This document shows positions 8,008 through 15,407 of a DNA stretch of 64,000 nucleotides, piece by piece (the first letter of the stretch is position 1; each line of letters starts with the position of its first letter). Source of the DNA: JAVBLU01 sp031553225 (GTDB lineage: Bacteria > Bacillota > Clostridia > Christensenellales > UBA1750); contig JAVBLU010000011.1 of assembly GCA_031553225.1 (NCBI GenBank), positions 1-64,000 on the forward strand. Direction: 5' to 3'. The translations under genes were made by a program, and so were the position numbers. The notes below the pieces were generated by a model. The model was not told the DNA's origin. It did no database searches and saw nothing but the letters and a program-made list of their open reading frames with translations.

Positions 8008-10089
8008 ATGGAGGCCGACCGGGTGCTGTCCGGGCTGATGCAGGCGCTGCTTGCCCGCGTGCGTGCGTGCGCCGGTATGGCGCGCGAAACGCAGGGCCGC
8101 CCCGCTGGGAACGGCGGGCCTTTGCCGCGCGAGGAGCTGGAGGAGCTGTCGGCGCCGGAAATCCCGCCGCGGGAGGCGTTTGCGCAGGCCGAGCGCCTGG
8201 AGGCGGCGGCTTTGGAGCGCGCGGAGGAGGGCTTTTCCCCCTTTGCCCACGTGTGCGCCGCCTTTGACCTGGACGGATTTGCCCGCCACGCGCTGCTGCT
8301 CTCCTGCGCGGCGGAGGTGGACGCGCGGCTTGCGCGCGCCTTGGCTTTCCTGCAGGACGACGAGGGGGGAGACGCCCCGACCCTCAGGCTGGCCCTGCGC
8401 CTGTATGGCGCGCTCGGCGAGGAGGCCGAAGGGCTGCTCGCCCGCCTGCAGCGCCGCGCAGATACGCTTCATCTGCTGTTTTCGCGGGGCGGCCCTTTTG
8501 CCTGCGGCGCGCTCTCCCTGCACGCCCCTTTGACCGTGCACCCGCGCGTGCTGCGTTTTTTGCGCGGTCAGGCGCAGGAAGAGCCGGGCGAAGCCCTCGT
8601 TGTGGTGGAGGATGCGCCTGAGCCCATCATCGGCGAGGAGGACGGCCCGGGCCTTGCGGACTTCCTGTCCGCCCGCGCGCAGACAGACGAAACGACCATA
8701 GTCTGTTTGCATGGACCGGAGGGTGCGGGCAGACGGCTGCGGGCGCGAACGGCCTGCGGCGCGCTTGGCCAGCTGCTCGTCGAAGCGGACGCCGCGCGCC
8801 TGTTCCAGCTGCCCGAGCCGGCGGACGAGGCGCTGCGGGCGTGTCTTCTGTATCCTGCGGCGCTTGCGCTGACGGCCGCGGAGGCCGCCCTTGCGGAGGA
8901 CGGCGTGCCGGACGCCCGGCTGCTTGCGCTGATCGCCAGGCTTAGGCCGTACGCGCGCGTTCTGTTTCTCATCAGCGAGCGGCCCCTGCGCGGCTCTCTG
9001 CCGCAGGGCTGCGCGCGGCTGAACGTGTGCGTTGAGCCGCCTACGCCCATGCAGCGACTGCTCCTGTGGGAGGCGTTCCTTCGCCCGGCGCGCCACGCGC
9101 CGCTGGACGTTGCCGCCCTGGCCAACAAATACGCCTTCACGCCCGGCCAAATGCGCCAGGCGGTGGCGGACGCGCAGGCGCGCGCACTGTGGCAGGGGCA
9201 CAAGCGCATCGACGAGCAGACGCTCACCTCGGCCTGCCGCGATCAAATTGCCCACGGCCTGGGTAAAAAAGCGACTTTGGTCCGTGCGGTGTACGGCTTC
9301 GACGATCTGGTGCTTCCCCCGCCGCAGAAGCGCGTGCTGCGCATGGCCATGGACCAGGTTAAATACCGCCATATCGTATACGAGGGCTGGGGCTTCCGGG
9401 GCAAGACGCCTTACGGCCGGGGCCTGTCCATGCTGTTCTCCGGCCCGCCCGGAACGGGCAAAACCATGGCGGCCCAGGTGATTGCCCGCGAGCTGCAGCT
9501 GGAGCTGTACAAGGTGGACCTGAGCGCGGTGGTGAGCAAGTACGTGGGCGAGACCGAGCAGAACCTCAGCGAGGTGTTCGCCCAGGTCGCGCGCTCTTCG
9601 TCCATCCTGTTTTTCGACGAAGCGGACGCGCTCTTCGGCAAACGCACCGAAGTGAAGGATGCGCACGATCGCTACGCCAATGTCGAGTCATCCTATCTGC
9701 TGCAAAAGATCGAGGAGTTCGAAGGCATCGTCATTCTGGCCACAAACTTTTTGCAAAATTTCGACGACGCGTTCCGCCGCCGCATCAAATTCGTAGTGGA
9801 CTTTCCCTTTCCCGACGAGCGTTATCGCCTGCTCATCTGGCAGGGCGTCTTCCCGCCGGGCGCGCCGCTCGCGCCCGATCTGGACCTTGCATACCTGGCG
9901 GCCACCTTCGAACTCTCCGGCTCCAACATCCGCAACGTGGCCCTGGGCGCGGCATTTTTGGCGGCGCAGCAGGGTGCGGCCATCGGCATGGTGCACGCGC
10001 TGCAGGCCCTGCGCCAGGAGATGCACAAGGCCGGAAAAGTGGTGCTCCGCGAAGACTTTGGCGAACACTTCGCCGCGCTGGACCCATAG
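8008..10089 (+). CDS. AAA+ ATPase with degenerate N-terminal and intact C-terminal nucleotide-binding module
   Basis: A 693-residue protein. The C-terminal module (about 440-690) is a complete classical AAA domain: Walker A GPPGTGKT at 479-486, Walker B ILFFDEADALFG at about 533-544, sensor-1 ATNFLQNFDDAF and a double Arg (FRRRIKF). The N-terminal half has a decayed P-loop, GPEGAGRR, near residue 234, without the Lys-Thr/Ser, suggesting an inactive first module. This layout is known for ATPases accompanying extracellular contractile injection systems and for other remodelling AAA proteins, but no sheath, tube or baseplate gene is visible here. Start ATG 8008 was chosen for the GGAGGAG eleven bases upstream. 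The next gene starts 15 bases after the stop. Confidence 0.8.
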   Translation: MEADRVLSGLMQALLARVRACAGMARETQGRPAGNGGPLPREELEELSAPEIPPREAFAQAERLEAAALERAEEGFSPFAHVCAAFDLDGFARHALLLSCAAEVDARLARALAFLQDDEGGDAPTLRLALRLYGALGEEAEGLLARLQRRADTLHLLFSRGGPFACGALSLHAPLTVHPRVLRFLRGQAQEEPGEALVVVEDAPEPIIGEEDGPGLADFLSARAQTDETTIVCLHGPEGAGRRLRARTACGALGQLLVEADAARLFQLPEPADEALRACLLYPAALALTAAEAALAEDGVPDARLLALIARLRPYARVLFLISERPLRGSLPQGCARLNVCVEPPTPMQRLLLWEAFLRPARHAPLDVAALANKYAFTPGQMRQAVADAQARALWQGHKRIDEQTLTSACRDQIAHGLGKKATLVRAVYGFDDLVLPPPQKRVLRMAMDQVKYRHIVYEGWGFRGKTPYGRGLSMLFSGPPGTGKTMAAQVIARELQLELYKVDLSAVVSKYVGETEQNLSEVFAQVARSSSILFFDEADALFGKRTEVKDAHDRYANVESSYLLQKIEEFEGIVILATNFLQNFDDAFRRRIKFVVDFPFPDERYRLLIWQGVFPPGAPLAPDLDLAYLAATFELSGSNIRNVALGAAFLAAQQGAAIGMVHALQALRQEMHKAGKVVLREDFGEHFAALDP

Positions 10090-10104
10090 GAAGGGGGCGG
10101 CTGC

Positions 10105-11130
10105 ATGCGCACGCATCTAACGCGCGATAAGGGCGACCGGGAGGCCGGCAAGCCGGACGCTCCGCTTGGGTATATGGCGGACAAGCGGCGGAAGGCGGAA
10201 GGGTCCTTCGCCCTGCGCGCGCACTCCGAGCAAGCGGGCGCGTCGTACGAGGCGGGGGTTGAGGAGCGATTCCTGGCGGGCAGCGTCTACCGGCGGCTCA
10301 CCCAGAAAACGGTTCAGCCGCGCAAGGACCAAAGCCGTCCGGGCATGGAGACCTACCGACCCGCCGAGCAGGAGAAGCGCGTGCAGGGGGAGCCGGAGGC
10401 ATTCTCCCGGCTGAGCAACGAGTACGGGCAGATGGAGCTGGGCATGGACCGGCGCAAAAATCGCCTGGTCGCCTCCGTCGCCCCGCAGAAGCAGGCCGAC
10501 CTGACCGGGCTGCCCGCGGACGCAAAGCGGCTGGACGCGCGGCGGGCGACTCTCGTGCGCGGCATGTCCGGCGAACGTGGCCGCTTGCTGGTGGATACGC
10601 TGCGCCCGCCGCGCTCGGCTGTCGCCTTTACCGGCCTTGCCGGGCGCGGCTACCGCGACGCGCACGCGCTGTTGCGCGAGGTGCGTGAACGCGGCGGTTC
10701 GCAGACCATGGCGGAGGTTCTGCCCTTTCTCAGCGTTCGCGACGAGAAGGCCCTGCTAGCGGATATTTCGCGGGCGGTGCTGCAGGAAAAGGACGCCGGG
10801 CGTCGCACGGCGCTTCAGGTGCGCGCCGCGCATCTACACCGTGTGATTGCCCAGAAGGAGCAGCGCCACCAGGAGCTCATACAGAGGATGTCCCTGGCCA
10901 TCGCCCGTAAGGAACGCTCGCCCAAAGGGCAGGCCGACGATTTGCTCACCCGCCTTGTCCATACCGCCGTTCCGTCCGACGCGGAGGCGCCGCCCGCAGG
11001 GGCTGCGGAAGGCGGCCTGCCGCCCCCGGACGACGGGCGGCCCGCGGGCGGGGCAAACGCGGTTCACGCGACGCCGGCCGACGCGACGACCTCGTCGGAA
11101 CTGGATGAAACGGGCGGCGAACCGCGGTGA
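10105..11130 (+). CDS. Unrecognised charged protein paired with the AAA+ ATPase
   Basis: I do not recognise this 341-residue protein. It is hydrophilic, very rich in Arg, Lys, Glu and Ala, without signal peptide or membrane segment. Residues 1-150 look extended and basic. Residues 180-290 look helical (for example EKALLADISRAVLQEKDAG and a KEQRHQELIQRM stretch). The last 50 residues are low-complexity Pro/Ala/Asp. It follows the ATPase by 15 bases behind AAGGGGGCGG, and both end at the terminator at 11254, so it is probably a cotranscribed substrate, adaptor or scaffold of the ATPase. That role is inference from position only. Confidence 0.65.
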   Translation: MRTHLTRDKGDREAGKPDAPLGYMADKRRKAEGSFALRAHSEQAGASYEAGVEERFLAGSVYRRLTQKTVQPRKDQSRPGMETYRPAEQEKRVQGEPEAFSRLSNEYGQMELGMDRRKNRLVASVAPQKQADLTGLPADAKRLDARRATLVRGMSGERGRLLVDTLRPPRSAVAFTGLAGRGYRDAHALLREVRERGGSQTMAEVLPFLSVRDEKALLADISRAVLQEKDAGRRTALQVRAAHLHRVIAQKEQRHQELIQRMSLAIARKERSPKGQADDLLTRLVHTAVPSDAEAPPAGAAEGGLPPPDDGRPAGGANAVHATPADATTSSELDETGGEPR

Positions 11131-11253
11131 TCAGCGGCGGTACGACATATCGGCCGGCGTCTGGGCGGCATTGAGGCTCGTGATGCGCGCGTAAGGCAAC
11201 CGGCGCGTCCGGTGATGTTGGCGTGCGGTTGTAAAGCATACATCCTTTATTGC

Positions 11254-11287
11254 TGCCGTCCGGCCCTGGGGGCCGGGCGGCATTTTT
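11254..11287 (+). terminator. Intrinsic terminator of the AAA+ unit
   Basis: TGCCG-T-CCGGCC pairs with GGCCGG-G-CGGCA around a CTGGG loop (11254-11282), followed by five T. It lies 120 bases past the last stop. The rest of the gene-free stretch 11131-11441 holds this terminator, the AACTGCGCAGTT palindrome pair and otherwise AT-rich sequence without a gene. Confidence 0.85.
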
Positions 11288-11353
11288 GCCTGCAACTGCG
11301 GCAACACCTAAGCTATAAACAGCGCTATTTTGCACAAGCAAACAGACATCAAA

Positions 11354-11385
11354 AACTGCGCAGTTCATACCATAACTGCGCAGTT
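11354..11385. repeat. Two copies of a 12-bp palindrome, 20 bp apart
   Basis: The perfect palindrome AACTGCGCAGTT occurs at 11354-11365 and again at 11374-11385. Start-to-start distance is 20 bp, about two helical turns, as expected of tandem operator sites for a dimeric regulator. There is no recognisable promoter or intact gene beside it; the nearest frame is the GNAT pseudogene. Confidence 0.6.
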
Positions 11386-11441
11386 ACAACTTCCTTTTGT
11401 ATAGAAAGCAGGCCGCTTATCGGATCCGCTTGTGGTCATAA

Positions 11442-11973
11442 TCAATCCGGAAAATGATCCGAGTTGATTACAGAATACATCTTTTCGTCCGAACGTCCGT
11501 TGTAGAGACGTAAAATGCCCTCGCACACCATTCCGGCTTTTTCGAGTACCCGTCCTGAAACGGGATTGTGGATCGAATGATATGCTTGGATGCGAACTAG
11601 ACCCAAAGCGTAAAAACCATATTTGACAACGGCGGAGACTGTTTCCGTCGTATACCCTTTGTTTCTGTAGGGTATAGCTATCCAATAACCCAGCTCGGCA
11701 CGAGGGAAATATGTATGCACATCTATTATCACACATCCAAGGAATATATCGGATTACCGTTCAGCGATCGCAAGTGTTCTGAATTTTCCTTTGTCATACT
11801 CTTTATTCAATACATCGATATATGCGCATACGGCAGGAACACCCTGAAATCCACCGCTATGCTATAGAAGCGATTTCCGGGCAGACCATGGATGCAAGCA
11901 CCTGTTCAGCATCAGACATGCGGACATCGCGGATATTACATTTTTGAGTCAAAATCGAAAACTTTCCAGCCAT
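11442..11973 (-). pseudogene. Broken GNAT (RimJ-type) N-acetyltransferase
   Basis: The minus strand encodes a recognisable acetyltransferase in pieces. From ATG 11973 the frame reads a typical start (NIRDVRMSDAEQVLASMVCPEI) down to about 11865, where a shift is needed. The next frame gives VCAYIDVLNKEYDKGKFRTL and AIAER and then meets an in-frame TAA at 11754-11756. The same frame resumes with LGCVIID, AELGYWIAIPYRNKGYTTE (acetyl-CoA motif region) and NPVSGRVLEKAGM to the stop at 11442. So there is one frameshift and one nonsense change in an otherwise full-length gene. The segment is clearly more AT-rich than its surroundings, suggesting foreign origin followed by decay. The largest intact piece is 96 codons (from GTG 11732). 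Confidence 0.8.
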
Positions 11974-12003
11974 GCCGTAAGTCCCTCACACAAGCTCGCT
12001 GCG

Positions 12004-12066
12004 TTTATGCAGCAAGTTGGCGGGAGCGCGAATAACAACCCTACTCATACCAGCTTGTTGCGTAAA
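12004..12066 (+). other. 17-bp inverted repeat with G-U pairs (RNA hairpin on plus strand)
   Basis: TTTATGCAGCAAGTTGG at 12004-12020 pairs along its full length with CCAGCTTGTTGCGTAAA at 12050-12066 if three G-U pairs are allowed, around a 29-base loop. Three wobbles and no mismatch on the plus strand suggest an RNA structure. It lies in the decayed patch between the GNAT pseudogene and the lipoprotein gene (11974-12166), which holds no gene. Confidence 0.4.
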
Positions 12067-12166
12067 CGAGTTCAGTCCCAACCCTATTGTTCAAACGCAT
12101 TGGCTGTGGCGGCCTGAGGCGAAGAGAGGCGCTGCGCGTGGGCGATGGAACCGGTTGCGGCAGACG

Positions 12167-12769
12167 TCAAGCCCCCGCCACGAGGTAGCTCTTGCACTCG
12201 ACCACCTTGTCCTGCTCGTCAACCTCCACGTCGAGGTGCGAGCCGTCCGGATTTACCCAGGTGTACAGCCGGGTCACCACCACGCGGCCCTGCTGGTCCT
12301 CGCGCGAGGAGGAGGCGATCTCCACCCCTTCGTTGCCAAGAAGCGCCTGCGCGTACATGAACTCCGTGCCGGCCTTGATGAGCATGGCGTTGGACAGGTC
12401 CACCTCGCCCGTTAAGGCCTGCAGCTGGCGCAGGTCGTCGTAGTAGATCACCTTGCCCTGCACGGTTTCATCCAGCCGGAAGGACGCAGCAACGCCCGCC
12501 CCGTCCTTCCTCCACTCGTAGTACTCCTCGCCGTTCGCAGTCTGCCTTTTTTCGGGCTGCCCAAGCCGGACGATCACGTCGGCCAGCTTGTCCTCAATGT
12601 GCACCTGTTCGTACAAGGCGCTCAATTGAGCGCGGTCCTGAAAAATGGGAGCCGAAAGCGGGGGGAGCGTGGGCAGGGGTTCCTGCTCTCCCGCCGGAGC
12701 GCATCCGGCGAGCAGGGAAAGGGCGGTGAACGCCGCCAGCGCAAGTGCGATTCGTTTGGTCAGCTTCAA
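12167..12769 (-). CDS. Lipoprotein with repeated SmpA/BLIP-like units, downstream of lexA
   Basis: A 200-residue lipoprotein: MKLTKRIALALAAF signal peptide ending in the lipobox LAGC, so it should be lipid-anchored outside the membrane. The mature part has two similar beta-rich segments, one around EDKLADVIVRLGQPEKR and one after the DDLRQLQALTGEVDLSN stretch, resembling small outer-membrane-SmpA/BLIP-like folds; that likeness is tentative. The start is TTG 12769 behind AGGAGGACG. It begins 13 bases after the lexA stop and has no promoter of its own, so it is probably transcribed from the lexA promoter and thus induced with the SOS response. Function unknown. Confidence 0.7.
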   Translation of the reverse strand: MKLTKRIALALAAFTALSLLAGCAPAGEQEPLPTLPPLSAPIFQDRAQLSALYEQVHIEDKLADVIVRLGQPEKRQTANGEEYYEWRKDGAGVAASFRLDETVQGKVIYYDDLRQLQALTGEVDLSNAMLIKAGTEFMYAQALLGNEGVEIASSSREDQQGRVVVTRLYTWVNPDGSHLDVEVDEQDKVVECKSYLVAGA

Positions 12770-12782
12770 GAATGACGTCCTC

Positions 12783-13391
12783 CTACATCCTGCGGATCAG
12801 GGAAACCACGCGGCCGAGTATCGCGCAGTCCTTTACGATGATGGGGTCCATGGTTTCATTGCGCGGCTGAAGGCGAATGTGGTCGCTTTCCTTATAGAAA
12901 GCCTTCACCGTGGCCTCGTCGTCGATCATGGCGACCACCACGTCGCCGTTGTCGGCCGAGGGCTGCTGACGCACCACGATGACGTCGCCGTCCAGAATGC
13001 CAGCCTCGATCATGCTGTCGCCCTGCACGCTGAGCGCAAAGTGGTTGCCCGACCCCAGAAGCATCTGCGGCAGGGCGATCTGCTCCTCGATGTTCTCCAC
13101 CGCGGTGATGGGCACCCCGGCCGTCACCTTGCCCACAAGGGGCACCAAAACGCTGTCGCGGATAGCCGTGTCGGCTACGACCACCATGGCGCGCGGCTTT
13201 GTCAGGTCGCGCCGGATGAGGCCCTTGCGCTCCAGACGCTCCAAATGGCCGTGCACCGTGGAGGTGGATTTGAGGTTCACCGCCTCGCATATCTCGCGCA
13301 CAGAGGGCGGATAACCCTTTTCGCGAACGCAGCGCTGGATGTATTCCAAAATGAGCTGCTGTTTTTCATTGCGTGCAGGACGCATCGCCAT
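12783..13391 (-). CDS. lexA: LexA repressor
   Basis: A 202-residue SOS repressor. Residues 1-65 form the winged-helix DNA-binding domain (PPSVREICEAVNLKSTSTVHGHL). The C-terminal S24 domain has the self-cleavage bond A91-G92 (KVTAGVP), the nucleophile S126 (GDSMIEAG) and the general base K163 (EATVKAF). RecA-stimulated autocleavage is expected to derepress SOS genes. ATG 13391 follows AGGAGGAGTCGGC. It is divergent from the yneA-like gene across an intergenic region with five LexA-type boxes, the classical Bacillota arrangement. Confidence 0.97.
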   Translation of the reverse strand: MAMRPARNEKQQLILEYIQRCVREKGYPPSVREICEAVNLKSTSTVHGHLERLERKGLIRRDLTKPRAMVVVADTAIRDSVLVPLVGKVTAGVPITAVENIEEQIALPQMLLGSGNHFALSVQGDSMIEAGILDGDVIVVRQQPSADNGDVVVAMIDDEATVKAFYKESDHIRLQPRNETMDPIIVKDCAILGRVVSLIRRM

Positions 13392-13431
13392 GCCGACTCC
13401 TCCTTATGTACCTGTGGCATCTTTATAATTG

Positions 13432-13460
13432 ATTATAGCATAGGGAAGACGGAAATGAAA
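13432..13460 (-). promoter_or_regulatory. lexA promoter
   Basis: On the minus strand, TATAAT (13432-13437) with TTTCAT 17 bp upstream (13455-13460). A LexA-type box at 13458-13469 overlaps the -35 end, consistent with autorepression. Confidence 0.7.
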
Positions 13461-13579
13461 CACTTGTTCTGCGATTTTCTCGAACAAATTTTCTCGAACA
13501 AATTTTCTGTGTTCTCTTGACAGGGGAAAATGAGTTCGCTATACTCGGAAACAAGAACAGAAGTTCCGAACAAACATTC
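13458..13579. promoter_or_regulatory. Cluster of five LexA (SOS) boxes
   Basis: Against the Bacillota consensus GAAC-N4-GTTC: AAACACTTGTTC (13458-13469, one mismatch), GAACAAATTTTC (13482-13493 and again 13496-13507, one mismatch each, as a 14-bp direct repeat), GAACAGAAGTTC (13555-13566, perfect) and GAACAAACATTC (13568-13579, one mismatch). The perfect box sits just past the expected yneA start site; the first overlaps the lexA -35. Confidence 0.85.
13517..13545 (+). promoter_or_regulatory. Consensus sigma-A promoter of the yneA-like gene
   Basis: TTGACA at 13517-13522 and TATACT at 13540-13545 are exactly 17 bp apart. LexA boxes flank it on both sides. The expected start site is near 13552, leaving a leader of about 45 bases. 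Confidence 0.9.
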
Positions 13580-13597
13580 TGGGCGGAGGCGTTGGTT

Positions 13598-13924
13598 ATG
13601 GAGCGTCGCAGGGCACAAGTGGAGTTTTTCGCCGTTCGTCACGCCGTGCGTATCGGTGCTGCGCGCCGTCGTTTTGCTTCCTGCCTGGTGCTCTTGACGG
13701 CCGGTGTTATCGTCTGCGCGTTTTTTCTGGCCGCCACGGCTAATGCCGAGCAGAGCGCGCCCGTCAGGACGCACCTGGTTCTTGCGGGAGACACGCTCTA
13801 CGGCATCGCCAAAGCGAACACGCAGGGCGACGTGCGCGTCTATATCGACAAGGTGAAGGAGCTTAACCATCTCGCCTCGGCCACCATCCGCCCGGGAGAG
13901 GTGCTCGCCCTGCCTGCGCGCTGA
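13598..13924 (+). CDS. yneA: YneA-like LysM protein, SOS-induced cell-division suppressor
   Basis: A 108-residue protein with one N-terminal membrane segment (ASCLVLLTAGVIVCAFFLA) and a C-terminal LysM domain (HLVLAGDTLYGIAKAN to IRPGEVLALPA) facing outside. Size, architecture and divergence from lexA match YneA, which delays septation during DNA damage in Bacillus. ATG 13598 was chosen for the GGAGG nine bases upstream; the longer frame would start inside the -35 element. The assignment rests on context and domain order, since LysM sequences alone are not specific. Confidence 0.8.
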   Translation: MERRRAQVEFFAVRHAVRIGAARRRFASCLVLLTAGVIVCAFFLAATANAEQSAPVRTHLVLAGDTLYGIAKANTQGDVRVYIDKVKELNHLASATIRPGEVLALPAR

Positions 13925-14198
13925 TTCTTTGGACGGGCCCTGAGCCGCGCCTTGCTTCCCGTCCGGGGCTTTGCCGTCCGCCGCACGAGCGCTTGCGGGG
14001 CGAAGCCAAGCGGAGCACGCGAAACCTGCGGCCTGCGCGGCGTGCGGCCGGAGCGCCCTGCCTGCTTCCTGCAGGCCCTGCCGCGGACGACGAGGGCGAT
14101 GTCGGCGGTTTTGCATACGGATCAACAAACGCTCAAAGGTGCGGGATCAGCCGGCCGATCGGTGTTGTAACGAACAGTTTGATGCAGGAGGATTGGAC

Positions 14199-14555
14199 AT
14201 GAAGCGGAGGATCGTGTACGTTTGCTCGCCCTTGCGCGGCGACATCGAGGGGAACATAGCCCGCGCCAAGCAGTACGCCCGCCTGGTGTATGAGCGCGGC
14301 TGCCTGCCCATCGCGCCCCACGTCTACTTCACCACCTTCTTGAACGACCTGCAGCCCGAAGACCGCCGCGGCGGCATGGACATGGGGCTGCAGATGCTCA
14401 CCGCATGCGACGAACTGTGGGTCTTCGGGGGCCTCATCTCCGAGGGCATGCGCGCGGAGATGGAGCTCGCCCAGCGCATCGGCCTGCCCGTGCGCCATAT
14501 TGGGGCGCGCTGGATGTCGCCCGCGGCCGAGCTCACCCTGGCCGTGGCGCACTAA
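14199..14555 (+). CDS. Small nucleoside-deoxyribosyltransferase-like protein (DUF4406/DUF7768 type)
   Basis: A 118-residue protein. The N-terminal IVYVCSPLRGDIEGN and the later CDELWVFGGLISEGMRAEMELA fit small Rossmann-like domains of the nucleoside 2-deoxyribosyltransferase superfamily, often encoded on phages and plasmids. Whether it has enzyme activity is unknown. ATG 14199 has AGGAGGA ten bases upstream. The 274 bases before it (13925-14198) show no other gene and no clear terminator, so readthrough from the yneA promoter is possible. Confidence 0.65.
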   Translation: MKRRIVYVCSPLRGDIEGNIARAKQYARLVYERGCLPIAPHVYFTTFLNDLQPEDRRGGMDMGLQMLTACDELWVFGGLISEGMRAEMELAQRIGLPVRHIGARWMSPAAELTLAVAH

Positions 14556-14591
14556 TGATGACCCCAAAAGACCGAAAAGACGGGGACGCAG

Positions 14592-14686
14592 GGCGAAGGA
14601 AAGCGATCGCCTTCGCCGCGCGAGCCCTCCGGAGAGCCTGCCCGCTTTCACAGAAGCGGGCAGGGCGCTTGAGGGCTCGCGCGGCG
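14592..14686 (+). other. Large nested perfect inverted repeat with a competing hairpin
   Basis: A 16-bp perfect outer stem (14614-14629 with 14671-14686, sequence CGCCGCGCGAGCCCTC and its complement) encloses an 11-bp perfect inner stem (CCTGCCCGCTT 14637-14647 with 14654-14664). A third stem, GGCGAAGG 14592-14599 with CCTTCGCC 14610-14617, shares bases 14614-14617 with the outer arm, so the two cannot form fully together. The T-run afterwards is weak. It lies in the gene-free stretch 14556-14909, which otherwise holds only the asp23 promoter. Confidence 0.7.
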
Positions 14687-14841
14687 GCATTGCCTTTATA
14701 AAATGCGCCGCAAGGCACCGACCGTTGCCGCCCGGGTATCAGCGGGAAGACTGCGGAACATTCCGACGGGCCGCGGGCCCGCATATGCTGGGATGGCGGC
14801 GTAAAAGCGCATAAGGCGCGCGCGTTCGTGCATCTCTTCGT

Positions 14842-14870
14842 TTGCGTGCGGCATAATCTTCTGGTATAAT
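14842..14870 (+). promoter_or_regulatory. Promoter of the asp23 cluster
   Basis: TTGCGT (14842-14847), 17 bp, TATAAT (14865-14870), about 40 bases before the asp23 start. It probably drives asp23-amaP-DUF2273 and may read into nusB. Confidence 0.75.
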
Positions 14871-14909
14871 GAAATCGAAGCGTTCATTTGCCATGGAGGT
14901 GCATTGTTC

Positions 14910-15323
14910 ATGAGCGAAAATTTGCCTGTACAGGTGACCGACACGCAGAGCATGGGCACGATTACCTTTGCGGACGATGTCGTCGCCATCATCGCGGGCT
15001 TGGCCGCCACGGAGATTCCGGGTGTCGCCGGCATGAGCGGCGATCTGGTGGGCGGCATCGCCGAGGTGCTCGGCCGCAAGAACCTGAAGAAGGGCGTCAA
15101 GGTAGAGGTGGGCAACCAGGAAGCCGCCGTCGATCTGTATGTCATTCTCAACTACGGCGTTCGCATTCCCGACGTGACGCACGCCATGCAGGAAAACGTG
15201 CGCAAGGCCGTGGAAACCATGACAGGGCTGCGCGTCATCGAGGTGAACGTGCATGTGATGGGCGTGCAGTTCGAGAAGGAGCTGCCCCCGCCCAAGGAGC
15301 CCGAGCCGCCCCGCGTGCGATAA
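14910..15323 (+). CDS. Asp23/Gls24-family envelope stress protein
   Basis: A 137-residue cytosolic protein of the alkaline-shock Asp23 family (DUF322). Typical are the segment VVAIIAGLAATEIPGVAGM, the acidic/basic middle and the DVTHAMQENVRKAVETMTG helix. Family members coat the inner membrane by binding the anchor AmaP, which is encoded next. ATG 14910 follows GGAGGTGC; a TTG at 14904 is a less likely start. The neighbours amaP, DUF2273 and nusB are the usual ones in Bacillota. Confidence 0.9.
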   Translation: MSENLPVQVTDTQSMGTITFADDVVAIIAGLAATEIPGVAGMSGDLVGGIAEVLGRKNLKKGVKVEVGNQEAAVDLYVILNYGVRIPDVTHAMQENVRKAVETMTGLRVIEVNVHVMGVQFEKELPPPKEPEPPRVR

Positions 15324-15407
15324 AGCGGCGGGCCGTTATCGCTGAAGGACGCGCGTCCGGCACGCGGCCTTCGGCGCTTGCCTATTTGAAAGGAGACGAC
15401 GCGGTTT

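Noticed and set aside
8008..11130. Contractile injection system or prophage
   Set aside because: Only an ATPase of the right shape is present; no sheath, tube, baseplate, portal or capsid gene in the window.
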